From Actinophytocola xanthii (GTDB lineage Bacteria > Actinomycetota > Actinomycetes > Mycobacteriales > Pseudonocardiaceae), in contig NZ_MSIE01000041.1 of assembly GCF_001921205.1 (NCBI RefSeq), positions 1 through 58,047 of the forward strand: a DNA stretch of 58,047 nt, written 5' to 3'. Shown here piece by piece: positions 17,629 to 26,275 of the stretch (positions are counted from its first letter, which is position 1; each line of letters begins with the position of its first letter). The notes under the pieces are model-generated. The model was not told where the DNA came from. It was given only the letters and a program-made list of their open reading frames with translations, and made no database searches. Made by a program: the position numbers and the translations under genes.

Positions 17629-18186
17629 TCACGCAATGTAAGGCCGGTTGGCTCGCGCGTCGCGGAGCGCGAGCGCCCACCAGGCCAGCTGGTCGAGCAT
17701 GGTCGTCACGGCGACGTCGGCGGAGTCCGGCGGGATGCCGTCCTCCCCCAGCGTCATGAGGTCGATGGCCACCTCGTCGCGGACCGCCATCACGTGCAAC
17801 TCCGCGAACACGACCCGCAGGGCCTCGACCGCGTAGTGGCCGCGGCTGCGGCACCCGTAGGAGACGAAGCCGACGGGCTTCGCGTGCCACTCGTCGTAGG
17901 CGAAGTCGATGGCCTGCTTCAGCGAGGCGGGAAAGCTGCGGTTGTACTCGGGCGTGACGACGACGAACGCGTCCGCGCTCCCGATCACCCGCCCGAACTC
18001 ACGCATGGACTCGGTCATCTCCTCGGGGTAGCAACTCGGGAAGTCGAACCCGACCAGGTCGACCACCTCCAGCTCGATGTCGGCACGACGCGCCGCACAG
18101 CCGACGAACCACCGGCCGATCGAGCCCCCGACCCGACCGTCCCTGGTGCTGCCGATGATCACCGCGACCCGTAGCCGTGCGTCCAT
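17629..18186 (-). CDS. NADPH-dependent FMN reductase family flavoprotein
   Basis: A 185-residue flavodoxin-fold protein. [19 protein letters not shown] near the N-terminus is the FMN phosphate-binding loop; [20 protein letters not shown] is the family's conserved PEYN(x)S motif; [19 protein letters not shown] contacts the flavin ring. Such enzymes reduce FMN or quinones/azo compounds with NAD(P)H. ATG 18186. It is the first gene of a probable operon with the DrrAB exporter, suggesting a toxic or redox-active compound response (inference). Confidence 0.9.
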   Translation of the reverse strand: MDARLRVAVIIGSTRDGRVGGSIGRWFVGCAARRADIELEVVDLVGFDFPSCYPEEMTESMREFGRVIGSADAFVVVTPEYNRSFPASLKQAIDFAYDEWHAKPVGFVSYGCRSRGHYAVEALRVVFAELHVMAVRDEVAIDLMTLGEDGIPPDSADVAVTTMLDQLAWWALALRDARANRPYIA

Positions 18187-18341
18187 CTCGCCTCCTCGTC
18201 CAGGAGGCGCGAGACCGGCCGCCAGATCAGATCTAGCGACCGCGCGGGCTCGTCTGTCAAATCGAAATCCGCGACAGCCCGTAACTGTTCCGGCCCGTCG
18301 ACCGAGAGCTGTACATCGGCGCGCACGGAGGGGAGCCTGGA

Positions 18342-19118
18342 ATGCGTTACCGCCCGACCAACACAGAGCCCGAGGACCAGCGACTGGGCCGGTACGTCCC
18401 GAACGACTGGAGCCACGTCGAGCACTTTCCGATCACGGAGCTGTCGCCGGCCGAGCGGCCGGTCCGGCGGCCGGTGGTGATCGGGGTGAACTGGTACCGC
18501 GAGATGGACAACCCGGAACAGGACGGGACCAGCGGCGAGTTCTTCATCGCCAAGGGCGGCGCCGGGTCACTGACGACGATCCGGGGTGGCCACTGCGTGT
18601 GCCTCGAACCCGGCGGCGAGCCGGACCGCGAGGCCTGGCACGGGTTCTACGACCAGGGCCGGGAAGGGGCGTGCGTCGGCTTCGGCTGGTCGCGGTGCAT
18701 GACGATCCTCAACGACCAGCTGTACTCAGCGCGCTGGCTGTGGGACCGGGCCAAGGAGATCGACGAGTGGCCCGAGACCAACCCCGGGGACAGCGACGGT
18801 ACCTCCGTCCGCGCGGCCGCCCAGATCCTGGTCGACTCGGGCCACGTCGACTGGTCCGACTCCCTCTCCGGCCACGACCACGTCGCCAGGGCCGAGTACA
18901 AGCCCGACTCCACCGACGGACTCACCACCTACCGCTGGGCGACGACCGTCGAGGAGGTCCACCAGACCCTGGACAACAAGCGCGCCGACCAGCTCGGCGC
19001 GGTCCCGATCCTCAACTCCTGGGGAACGAGCTACCCCCAGCGGGTCTGGCTCCCCGACGACGTCCTCGACCGCCTGATCGCCGAGGACGGCGAGATCGCG
19101 ATACCGACCGACCGCTGA
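18342..19118 (+). CDS. papain-like (C1 fold) cysteine peptidase homologue with displaced histidine
   Basis: A 258-residue protein without signal peptide. YDQGREGACVGFGWSR matches the papain oxyanion-hole Gln (Gln105) and nucleophile Cys (Cys111) with the same six-residue spacing. GTSVRAAAQILVDSGH resembles the following C1 region, and PILNSWGTSYPQRVWLP matches the NSWG block (Asn225). The usual histidine motif, normally between Cys and Asn, is not obvious there; a GGHCVCLEP motif (His84) that looks like it lies before the cysteine. This could be a circular permutation or an inactive homologue; His180 or His207 are other candidates. Substrate unknown. It converges with the HTH gene, ten bases apart. 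Confidence 0.6.
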   Translation: MRYRPTNTEPEDQRLGRYVPNDWSHVEHFPITELSPAERPVRRPVVIGVNWYREMDNPEQDGTSGEFFIAKGGAGSLTTIRGGHCVCLEPGGEPDREAWHGFYDQGREGACVGFGWSRCMTILNDQLYSARWLWDRAKEIDEWPETNPGDSDGTSVRAAAQILVDSGHVDWSDSLSGHDHVARAEYKPDSTDGLTTYRWATTVEEVHQTLDNKRADQLGAVPILNSWGTSYPQRVWLPDDVLDRLIAEDGEIAIPTDR

Positions 19119-19128
19119 GGACGTGCCC

Positions 19129-19566
19129 TTAGGGCGCGATGACCTGGACCTCCACCTCGGCCTCGCTCGTCGCGACCGCGTCGAACACCGCTCCGCCGGC
19201 GAAGGCGGCCGCGAGGGCCGCCGCGGCGGCGACCGCACGGCGCCACCGCGCGGGCGGCCGAGGTGCGGCCGGGACCGGCGGGGCGGCGTCGCGGTCCGCG
19301 ATGCGGGCCCGGGCGACCAGCCACGGGCGCACGTCGGCAACGCCGCAGGCCCTGACGAACGCCGCCACGACGTCCTCGCGCGGCAGGCGGCTCTTGCCGA
19401 GCATCGTCGCGGCCGTGGAGTAGGGAAGGGTGTCGCCGGCGCCGGCCGCCCGGCGTTCCAGCTGCCGGAAGCTCAGGCCGGACCAGGCCTTGAGCCGGCG
19501 CAGCTGCGCCACGAGCGCGGCGTCGTCGATGGCCGTCGCCGGCGAGGGCGGGGGCGTGGCGGTCAT
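19129..19566 (-). CDS. membrane-tethered helix-turn-helix protein
   Basis: About 145 residues. An XRE-like HTH-related domain (LVAQLRRLKAWSGLSFRQLE, then YSTAATMLGKSRLPREDVVAA) fills the N-terminal half; a Pro/Arg-rich linker leads to one hydrophobic helix (AVAAAAALAAAFAGGAVFDA) near the C-terminus with a short acidic outside tail. This organisation is frequent in actinomycetes, but targets are unknown. ATG 19566 is preferred over 19599 because AGGAG lies five bases upstream. Divergent from the serine hydrolase at 19665. Confidence 0.78.
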   Translation of the reverse strand: MTATPPPSPATAIDDAALVAQLRRLKAWSGLSFRQLERRAAGAGDTLPYSTAATMLGKSRLPREDVVAAFVRACGVADVRPWLVARARIADRDAAPPVPAAPRPPARWRRAVAAAAALAAAFAGGAVFDAVATSEAEVEVQVIAP

Positions 19567-19664
19567 GTCGCTCCTGTTCCGCACGAAGTCGAACGCCAAA
19601 CGTGTTGATCGCCCCGGATCCTCTCGGTGAGCGTGTGACCCCTCGATAAAACCCAGGAGGTCAC

Positions 19665-20729
19665 ATGGTTCCCGTTCTGCTCGTCGTCCTGGTGGGAGCG
19701 CTGGCGTGTTCGCCGGTGCCCCCTCCGCCCGATTCGGTGGGCGACTACCTCGAACGCACGCTGCCGGAGGGGTTCGGCGGCACCGTCCTCGCCGGACGCG
19801 ACGGCGACATCACCTACTGCGAGGGCGTCGGGCTGGCAGACCGGGCCGCCGGCGTCCCCACGACCTGCGACACGGTGTACGACGTCATGTCGATCACCAA
19901 GCAGTTCACCGCGGCGGCGGTCCTGAAGCTCGAGATGATGGGGAGGCTGCGCGTCTCGGACCCGATCAGCGTCCACCTCGGGCCGGTGCCCGCGGACAAG
20001 GCGGCGATCACCGTGCACCACCTGCTCGCCCACACCTCCGGTCTGGTCGAGGGGCTCGGCGACGACTACGACGTGATGTCGCGGGAGGACCTGCTTGCGG
20101 AAACGCTTGCGTCGAGGCTCGTCTCGACCCCCGGTGCGGAGTTCCACTACTCGAACGTCGGCTACAGCGTCCTGGCCGCGATCGTCGAGAAGGTCTCGGG
20201 GCTCGGCTACGAGAGGTTCCTCGCGCGGTACCTGTTCACCCCGGCCGGCATGCGCCGGACCGGTTACGTCCTGCCGCGCTGGTCGCCAGAGCAGGTCGCG
20301 GTCGAGTACGACGAGGCCGGGGTGAGCCAGGGCCGACCCTACGAGCATCCGTGGGCGGCCGACGGTCCGTACTGGAACCTGCGCGGCAACGGCGGCATGT
20401 TGTCCACCGCGCGGGACATGTTCCGCTGGCACCACGCACTGGCCGGCGACGTGGTCCTGTCCCCCGCCGCCAAGCGGAAGCTGTTCACCCCGCACACGCG
20501 GATCCCCGGCAGGGACGAGTGGTACGCCTACGGCTGGGCCATCCTGGAGACGGAACAGGGCAAGGTCGCCTGGCACAACGGCGGCAACTCCTGGTCGCTG
20601 GCGAACTACGCGCGCGCCCTCCCCGACGGCGCGACGACGTTCTGGGTCAGCAACCAGGCCTACGGCGAGGACTGGAACCTCGAGGACCTGGAGCTCGACC
20701 TGACCAGAGGCATCCTGCGTCGCGCCTGA
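19665..20729 (+). CDS. beta-lactamase/penicillin-binding-protein-fold serine hydrolase
   Basis: A 354-residue class C beta-lactamase-like hydrolase. Active-site motifs: Ser76-Ile-Thr-Lys79 (SxxK), YSNVGY (YxN) near residue 160, and HNGG near residue 300 in place of KTG, typical of esterase/DD-peptidase-like members rather than true lactamases. An unusually short hydrophobic N-terminus ends in ALAC, a poor lipobox, and lacks the normal basic residues, so export as a lipoprotein is only probable. ATG 19665 has AGGAGG upstream. The substrate may be a peptide, ester or cell-wall fragment. The HEAT-like gene follows 46 bases later. Confidence 0.88.
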   Translation: MVPVLLVVLVGALACSPVPPPPDSVGDYLERTLPEGFGGTVLAGRDGDITYCEGVGLADRAAGVPTTCDTVYDVMSITKQFTAAAVLKLEMMGRLRVSDPISVHLGPVPADKAAITVHHLLAHTSGLVEGLGDDYDVMSREDLLAETLASRLVSTPGAEFHYSNVGYSVLAAIVEKVSGLGYERFLARYLFTPAGMRRTGYVLPRWSPEQVAVEYDEAGVSQGRPYEHPWAADGPYWNLRGNGGMLSTARDMFRWHHALAGDVVLSPAAKRKLFTPHTRIPGRDEWYAYGWAILETEQGKVAWHNGGNSWSLANYARALPDGATTFWVSNQAYGEDWNLEDLELDLTRGILRRA

Positions 20730-20775
20730 GGTAGACCCCCGACGGCGCCAGTACAGTGCCCAGCGTGGCTGCCCC

Positions 20776-21771
20776 ATGACCGAGTCCGAGCTGTTCGAGA
20801 GCTTCCGCGCGGGCCTGTACGACCCTCTCCGCCTCACCCGCGACGCCGTCGACGAGATCCCGAACGTCGGCGCGGTGCACCTGCTGACCGGCAACCTGCG
20901 CCGCGCGGCCGAGGACCTGCTCATCACCCGGCTCGCGGTCAACGACGGACGCGCCGCGTCCGCGCTCGCGCGCCTCTGCGTCACCCGGGCGATCCCCGCC
21001 CTTCGCGACCGCATCGGCCCCGACACCCCGCACATCATGCGTGTCTTCGCCGCCCGCGCCCTACACGAGCTCGGCGACGAGTCCGGACGTGAGGTCGGGC
21101 CGGCCCTGCTCGGCGACCTGGGAGTGTCCGAAATCGACCGGTCACGGGCCGCCGCGCTGATGCGCGAGTTCCCCGACGCCGACCGCGAGGCCCTGCTGGT
21201 CGCGGCGGAGCACGACCCGAGCAGGCTGGTCCGCTCGTCGGCGACGGACGCGCTCTACGCGAACACCGGTCTCACCGAGCCGAACCAGGAGCGCACGGGT
21301 GAGACGCTGTCCAGTATCGCCAGCCGACTCGTGTCGCACCTGACGGCGCTGCGGGGGCCGGCCGCGAACGAGCTGCGGGAGATTCTCGCCGCGCTCGACC
21401 GAGGGGCCTCCCCGGCGGACCTGGGGCTGCTGTGGGAGCCGGAACCGGACGGGCCGCTGCGCACGTTCACCGACGCGGTCACCAGCGACCTTTACCACGG
21501 TCAGCGTCCGGACCCCAACGGCCCGGAATACCCTGTCGAGATCGTGGCCGGGCTGACCGAGCGGGAACGCCGCGTGGCCGAGGACGTGTTGCTGATCTAT
21601 CTTGCGCACGACCCGCGCGCTGCCCGGGCCGTTGCCCGGCTCGGCCTCGCGGCGGCCGTTCCCGCGCTGCGCGAACTGGCCACCTGGCCCGACCTCGAAC
21701 TGTCCACCGCCGCACGCGCCGCGTTGCGGACCATGGGCGTCCCGGAGCACATCGATCGCGCCGGCCCCTGA
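20776..21771 (+). CDS. HEAT-repeat-like protein of unknown function
   Basis: A 331-residue, Ala/Leu/Arg-rich helical protein. Repeating pairs of short helices (DGRAASALARLCVTRAIPAL; IMRVFAARALHELGDESGRE; DPRAARAVARLGLAAAVPAL; LELSTAARAALRTMG) suggest HEAT/PBS-lyase-type repeats at both ends, with a less regular middle. No catalytic motif, signal peptide or membrane segment. Such proteins are usually protein-binding scaffolds. It is probably transcribed with the preceding serine hydrolase and converges with the large AAA gene, three bases apart. Specific function unknown. Confidence 0.65.
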   Translation: MTESELFESFRAGLYDPLRLTRDAVDEIPNVGAVHLLTGNLRRAAEDLLITRLAVNDGRAASALARLCVTRAIPALRDRIGPDTPHIMRVFAARALHELGDESGREVGPALLGDLGVSEIDRSRAAALMREFPDADREALLVAAEHDPSRLVRSSATDALYANTGLTEPNQERTGETLSSIASRLVSHLTALRGPAANELREILAALDRGASPADLGLLWEPEPDGPLRTFTDAVTSDLYHGQRPDPNGPEYPVEIVAGLTERERRVAEDVLLIYLAHDPRAARAVARLGLAAAVPALRELATWPDLELSTAARAALRTMGVPEHIDRAGP

Positions 21772-21774
21772 GCC

Positions 21775-24700
21775 CTACAGCCGCCAACTGGTGGGCATGG
21801 ACGGGGCGTAGGAACACGTGGTGCCGGTCGACACCGAACCCCGGAGGTGGGTCGCCAACTCCGGGTGGCGGGCGTCGAGCTTGCGCAGGGTGTCCCGGAT
21901 CCTGGCCGTCACCGCCTTGCGGGCACGTTCCGCCTCGTCGCCGAGGCGGCGGGGGCGGCCGGCCAGGCCGGCGGCGGTGCGGAGCTCGGTCAGGAGGGCT
22001 TCGCGTTCGCGGTCCAGGTCGGCTGCCTGGCGGTCGGCGCCCGCGTCGGTAGCGGCGGCAATGCGCTCGTCGAGGTGGGTCAGGCGCCGGCGGTAGGCCG
22101 CCTTGGCCTGGGCGTCGAGTACGTCGTCGCCGCCCAGGCGGGCGGCGGCGGCCACCTCCTCGCCGCCGCCGGGGTTGAGCAGCCGGGTGGCCGGGATCTC
22201 CGTGCCGGGTGCGGAGAGCAGGACGTGCAGGTCGCGCAGGCCCTTCGCGTCGGGCATGTGGACGGTTCGGCCGGCCATCGTGAGGGTCCACACGGCGCCG
22301 GTGCGGCGGAACTCGTTGGCGGGGGCCACCGGGACCGGCGCGGTGACCGACGCGCGGTGGCCGATACCCAGCTCGCCTGCCTCGTGGGTGGCCTCCGCCA
22401 GGAGCCGGGCCGCGGTCGGGGCGTCGGCCGGGTCGGCGCGGCCACGCAGGGCCGACGCCAGGGCCAGCTTGGCCTCGACGACCCAGGGACGGGCACCCAG
22501 CAGCTCGGCCGAGCGCAGCGCCGCGGTGAAGCCCTCCACGGCCGCGGACCAGCGTTCGCGGGCGGCGTCGATCATCGCCAGCCACAGGCGGACCGGGCCG
22601 CCGATGTCGCAGCCGTAGAGCGACACCAGCCAGAAGTCCGCGTACGGGGTCAGCTCGGCTCGCGCCCGCTCGCAGACGGCGGAGTCCCGCACCAGCGACG
22701 CGACATGCGCCCGCAGGCGGAACAGCAGCGGCAGGAACGCCTCGCGGATCGGCTCGGTGCGTGCGTCCGCCGTCGCGAGGCAGCGCGCCGCGGTATCCAC
22801 GTCACCGCGGAGCGCGGCGGCGATGCCCTCCAGGAGCTCGGGATACGGGTGCTTCGCCGCCACCACCCGCTCCCGCAGGACCTCCACCTCCGTCCAGTCG
22901 CCCCGCAGCACCGCCAGCGCCCACCGGAGGTGGTGGATGGTGTACCCGAAGTGCGGGTGCTCGTGCTCGTCGCCGGTGATCTCGACCGCGACCCCCAGGA
23001 AGGCCTCAGCCTCGGCGAACCGACCGTGCAGCGCGGCGATGATGCTCTGGTCGATGTTCGACGCGATGGCCATCGACGGGACCGACGCGTCCTCGGACAG
23101 GCGCACGAACTCGGTGAACCGGTCGTGGTACGCGGGCTCCCCCAGCTCCAACGCCGCCACCCAGCCCAGCGACCGCGCCCACTGCTCCATCTCCCGGTCG
23201 CCGGTGCGCCGGGCGATCGTGACCAGCTCGTCGGTCAGGCGCTGCCGTTCCGCGGCGTTGCCCGGGCCCCAGAGCGTGTCGTGCATCGTCCACAGGCCGA
23301 AGCCGAGCTGGTCGTCGTCGTTGCCGTCGCGCGCCGACGCCACGAGGTGGAGGATCAGCTCCTGCGCCAGGTGGTCGAGGGACTTCCCGCCGGGCCGGTC
23401 GACCTCGCCGCCGTCGATGAGCTTGTCGTGTGCGGCCCGGAGCAGCTCGGCCCGGTTCACCGAGCCGAGCGTCCAGCCGTCGCCGACGCTGAAGAGGGTC
23501 AGCGCCACCCTGGCAAGCAGCTCCGGGTCGTCGCAGGTCAGGGCGACCTCGGCGGCCTCCTGGAAGATCGGCGGCGCGTCCTGCGTCGGGCCGAACTGGT
23601 AGAGCAGGTTGGCGAGCTGGAGGCAAACCCGGGCCCGGCGTGGCTCGCGCGGACCGAGCAGCTCGAGCGCCCGGCGGTAGTGCCCACCCGCCTCCTCGAA
23701 CGCCATCCGCCGGCGGGCGTCCTTGGCCGCGGCGACCAGATGGTCGACCACGCGGACCGCCGGCAGCTCCGCGCCGGCCAGGTAGGCGTGCCGGGCGAGG
23801 TCGGCCGGGAAGACCCGCTCGGCCAGCGCCGAGGAGCTCTCCAGCGCCCGGACCACGGCGGCGTGCCCGGAACGGGCCCGCGCGACGTCCAGCGACTCGT
23901 ACAGCGTCTCCCGCACCAGGTCGTGCGCGAACGCGAACCGGCCATCGCCCACCGGCAGCACCAGGCGGGCCGCGACCGCCTCGTCGAGCAGCCGCGCGAC
24001 CTGCGGCACCGGCGCCGCCACGACGGCAGCCAGCACGCGGCGGTCGAACTCCCTGCCCAACACGGCCGCGCTGGCCAGCAGCGCGGACACCGCCGGCGCC
24101 AACAGGGACAACCGCCGGCGCACCGCGTCGCGCACCCCCGGCGCCACCGTGGTCAGCGCTCCCCCGCTGTGCCACAGCCGGGCGGTCTGCTCGACGAAGA
24201 ACGGATTTCCCCCGGTGCGCCGGTGCACCTCGCCGACCAGCTCCGCGGCCGGCTCGACACCGGTCGTGCGCGTGATCAGCGCCCCCACCTCGGCCTCGTC
24301 CAGCCCGCCGAGCGTCACCGTGCTCGCCCGGGACAGCAGGGGCAGCATCAGCGGCGCCAGCGGGTGGTCGCTGGCCTCCACCTCGACGTCGCGGTAGGTG
24401 CCCACCAGCAGCAGCCGCTCGAACCAGGTGTGCTGGGCGACGAACTCCAGCAGCCGTACCGACTCCGGGTCGGCCCAGTGCAGGTCGTCGAGCACGACGA
24501 CGACCGGGCGCCGCTGAGCGAGGGCCACCAGCGCGTTGGTGACCGCGTCGTAGAGCTGGAACCCGGCCACCGGCTCGGTGGTGTGCGTGTCGCCCAGCAG
24601 GAAGGTCAGCGGTGCGCCGGCCGCGGCCTCGACGGCTGCCCACTCCTCCGGCGCGCTGTGCCGACGCAGCGCGCGGATCACCTGGACCCACGGCCAGTAC

Positions 24701-24915
24701 CCCGGCGCGGCGGCCGAGTCCCAGCAGGAGCCGGACAGCACGAGCGCGCCGTCCCGCCGGGCCGTGTCCATGGCGGCGGTGACGAGCGTGGTCTTGCCGA
24801 TCCCCGCCTCGCCGGTGACCAGCACCAGCCCGCCGTGACTCGCCACGACGCGCTCGATCTCCGCGCGCAGCAACGCCGCGGGGTGGGCCCGTCCGATGAG
24901 CTCAGCGACTGCCAT
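21775..24915 (-). CDS. large AAA ATPase/TPR regulator-like protein with a non-LuxR C-terminus
   Basis: A 1046-residue STAND-type protein. The N-terminal ATPase has Walker A TGEAGIGKTTLV (about residue 35) and Walker B VVVVLDDLHWADPES (about 140), followed by the sensor/winged region LVGTYRDVEV and RRTGGNPFFVEQTARL. Residues about 380-850 are TPR-like helices. Unlike LAL regulators there is no LuxR HTH; instead residues about 860-920 carry FRRTGAVWTLTMAGRTVHMP and DAKGLRDLHVLLSAPGTEIP, followed by a charged helical tail (LDEREAAATDAGAD-like, DREREALLTELRT). That module occurs in other actinobacterial ATPases as an ill-defined output domain. ATG 24915. It is probably a cytoplasmic signal integrator; DNA binding is unproven. 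Confidence 0.8.
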   Translation of the reverse strand: MAVAELIGRAHPAALLRAEIERVVASHGGLVLVTGEAGIGKTTLVTAAMDTARRDGALVLSGSCWDSAAAPGYWPWVQVIRALRRHSAPEEWAAVEAAAGAPLTFLLGDTHTTEPVAGFQLYDAVTNALVALAQRRPVVVVLDDLHWADPESVRLLEFVAQHTWFERLLLVGTYRDVEVEASDHPLAPLMLPLLSRASTVTLGGLDEAEVGALITRTTGVEPAAELVGEVHRRTGGNPFFVEQTARLWHSGGALTTVAPGVRDAVRRRLSLLAPAVSALLASAAVLGREFDRRVLAAVVAAPVPQVARLLDEAVAARLVLPVGDGRFAFAHDLVRETLYESLDVARARSGHAAVVRALESSSALAERVFPADLARHAYLAGAELPAVRVVDHLVAAAKDARRRMAFEEAGGHYRRALELLGPREPRRARVCLQLANLLYQFGPTQDAPPIFQEAAEVALTCDDPELLARVALTLFSVGDGWTLGSVNRAELLRAAHDKLIDGGEVDRPGGKSLDHLAQELILHLVASARDGNDDDQLGFGLWTMHDTLWGPGNAAERQRLTDELVTIARRTGDREMEQWARSLGWVAALELGEPAYHDRFTEFVRLSEDASVPSMAIASNIDQSIIAALHGRFAEAEAFLGVAVEITGDEHEHPHFGYTIHHLRWALAVLRGDWTEVEVLRERVVAAKHPYPELLEGIAAALRGDVDTAARCLATADARTEPIREAFLPLLFRLRAHVASLVRDSAVCERARAELTPYADFWLVSLYGCDIGGPVRLWLAMIDAARERWSAAVEGFTAALRSAELLGARPWVVEAKLALASALRGRADPADAPTAARLLAEATHEAGELGIGHRASVTAPVPVAPANEFRRTGAVWTLTMAGRTVHMPDAKGLRDLHVLLSAPGTEIPATRLLNPGGGEEVAAAARLGGDDVLDAQAKAAYRRRLTHLDERIAAATDAGADRQAADLDREREALLTELRTAAGLAGRPRRLGDEAERARKAVTARIRDTLRKLDARHPELATHLRGSVSTGTTCSYAPSMPTSWRL

Positions 24916-25021
24916 GTCCGTTACGCCGTCTCCGTGTGGTTTTCGAGCGGTTGGGAGGCTCCGATAGTAGGCGGCGCCACCGACAACGCCGCCCGTCGCC
25001 GATCAACCAGTACCCTCTAGC

Positions 25022-25035
25022 TAGAACACGTTCTA
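25022..25035. promoter_or_regulatory. KstR-type operator box
   Basis: TAGAACACGTTCTA fits TNNAACNNGTTNNA, the binding motif of the TetR-family cholesterol regulator KstR of mycobacteria and rhodococci, with perfect symmetry apart from the central two bases. It lies 15 bases upstream of the SDR start, where binding would block transcription or initiation. Confidence 0.7.
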
Positions 25036-25050
25036 CTTCTGGGAGGTGCC

Positions 25051-25725
25051 ATGGCCCGGACCGCCCTGGTGACCGGCGGAGCCAGCGGGATCGGCCTGGC
25101 CTGCGCGAAGCGTCTCGCCGCCGACGGCCTGCGGGTGGTGACCGCCGACCTCGTCGGCGCCGACCTCCGGCTCGACGTCACGTCCTCGGCGGAGGTCGGG
25201 GCGGCGGTGGCCGAGCTGGGCCCGGTCGACGTGCTGGTGAACAGCGCCGGCGTGCTCGGTCCCGCCGGGCCGCTGGCCTCGGTGAACGACGCCGAGTGGG
25301 CCCACACGTTCGCGGTCAACGTGACCGGGACCTTCCACCTGTGTCGCGCGCTCACCCCCGGCATGGTCGAGCGGGGCTGGGGACGGGTGGTGAACCTGGC
25401 GAGCATCGCCGGGAAGGAGGGCAACCCGGGCCTGGCGGTGTACTCGGCCACGAAGGCGGCGGTCATCGGGCTGACCAAGGCCCTGGGCAAGGAGCTCGCG
25501 ACGACCGGCGTCCTGGTGAACGCGATCGCGCCGGCGGTGATCGAGACCCCGATGAGCGCCGGCTCGCCGCCGGAGGTCATCGCGCGGCTGGCCGGCCTCA
25601 TCCCCATGGGCCGCCTCGGCCAGCCCGACGAGGTCGCCGAGCTCGCGACCTGGCTGGCCTCCGACCGGTGCACCTTCTCCACCGGCGCGGTCTACGACAT
25701 CAGCGGCGGCCGGGCCACCTACTAG
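25051..25725 (+). CDS. short-chain dehydrogenase/reductase (SDR), FabG-like
   Basis: A 224-residue classical SDR: cofactor motif TGGASGIG (residues 8-15), NSAG (64-67), Asn90, and catalytic Ser118, Tyr131 and Lys135 (SIAGKEG; YSATK). It would interconvert a hydroxyl and a ketone using NAD(P). The short inter-motif acidic residue D34 region suggests NAD preference (inference). GGGAGG lies five bases before ATG 25051. A perfect KstR-type box immediately upstream suggests a role in sterol or other steroid/isoprenoid degradation, for example as a hydroxysteroid or 3-hydroxyacyl-CoA dehydrogenase, although no other sterol genes are nearby. Confidence 0.93.
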   Translation: MARTALVTGGASGIGLACAKRLAADGLRVVTADLVGADLRLDVTSSAEVGAAVAELGPVDVLVNSAGVLGPAGPLASVNDAEWAHTFAVNVTGTFHLCRALTPGMVERGWGRVVNLASIAGKEGNPGLAVYSATKAAVIGLTKALGKELATTGVLVNAIAPAVIETPMSAGSPPEVIARLAGLIPMGRLGQPDEVAELATWLASDRCTFSTGAVYDISGGRATY

Positions 25726-25751
25726 CCTGATCGGGCACGCGCGACGAGCAG

Positions 25752-25787
25752 GAAGTGACCGCCGAAGTGACCGCCGAAGTGAACGCC
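25752..25787 (+). repeat. 12-bp tandem repeat x3
   Basis: GAAGTGACCGCC twice, then GAAGTGAACGCC, head to tail between the SDR and DUF1232 genes. In frame it encodes repeated E-V-T-A inside a possible leader peptide. Confidence 0.75.
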
Positions 25788-25823
25788 GTCCCCGACCCCA
25801 GGGCCGAGCCCGGCCAGCCGTGA
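25755..25823 (+). CDS. possible 22-aa leader peptide overlapping the DUF1232 start
   Basis: GTG 25755 opens a frame MTAEVTAEVNAVPDPRAEPG (then QP) whose TGA at 25821-25823 overlaps the GTG start of the DUF1232 gene by two bases, a classic coupling geometry. AGGA lies directly before it; GTG 25767 would be better spaced. It may be a translated leader or simply the 3' part of a repeat expansion. Confidence 0.3.
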   Translation: MTAEVTAEVNAVPDPRAEPGQP

Positions 25824-26236
25824 CCGGCTCGTTCTGGTGGGACCTGCTCATCGGCGTGACCGCCGCGCTCCTGCTGACCTGGCTCGTCCTCGTCCTCGTC
25901 CTGCTCGTCGCCCGACCGCGCGGTGGGCTGCTGCGCGAGGCGCTGCGGGTGCTGCCCGACCTCCTCCGCCTCGTCCGCCGGCTCGCCGGCGACACGACGC
26001 TGCCCCGCGGTGTCCGGGTCAGGCTCGGGTTCCTCCTGGCCTACCTCGCCGTCCCGATCGACCTGATCCCTGACATCATCCCGGTTCTGGGCTACGCCGA
26101 CGACGCCATCGTCGTCGCGCTCGTCCTGCGCGGGGTCGTCCGGCGCGCGGGCCTCGAGGCGGTTCGCGCGCACTGGCCGGGCACCGACGACGGCTTCGCG
26201 ACCGTCGTCAGGCTCACCGGCCTCGGAGAGCGGTGA
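25820..26236 (+). CDS. DUF1232 (YkvA-like) membrane protein
   Basis: A 138-residue protein. An N-terminal membrane helix (LLIGVTAALLLTWLVLVLVL) is followed by a helical segment and the DUF1232 core, LGFLLAYLAVPIDLIPDIIP followed by VLGYADDAIVVALVLRGVVR, whose PIDLIPDxIPxxGxxDD motif is diagnostic. Biochemical role of the family is unknown. The GTG start overlaps the stop of a small upstream frame, and the gene may be co-transcribed with the SDR. Confidence 0.88.
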   Translation: MTGSFWWDLLIGVTAALLLTWLVLVLVLLVARPRGGLLREALRVLPDLLRLVRRLAGDTTLPRGVRVRLGFLLAYLAVPIDLIPDIIPVLGYADDAIVVALVLRGVVRRAGLEAVRAHWPGTDDGFATVVRLTGLGER

Positions 26237-26275
26237 CGAAGCCGGCGCCGGGAGATGTCGGTCGGTCGGTGGCGA

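Noticed and set aside
19598-19612. AACGTGTT near the divergent HTH/serine hydrolase promoter as a second KstR box
   Set aside because: The outer T and A of TNNAACNNGTTNNA are both missing, so it does not fit the motif.
21847-25020. Very long open frame on the plus strand opposite the AAA/TPR gene
   Set aside because: Its translation is Arg/Gly/His/Gln-rich without domains; it mirrors the codon bias of the real minus-strand gene, which has clear Walker motifs.
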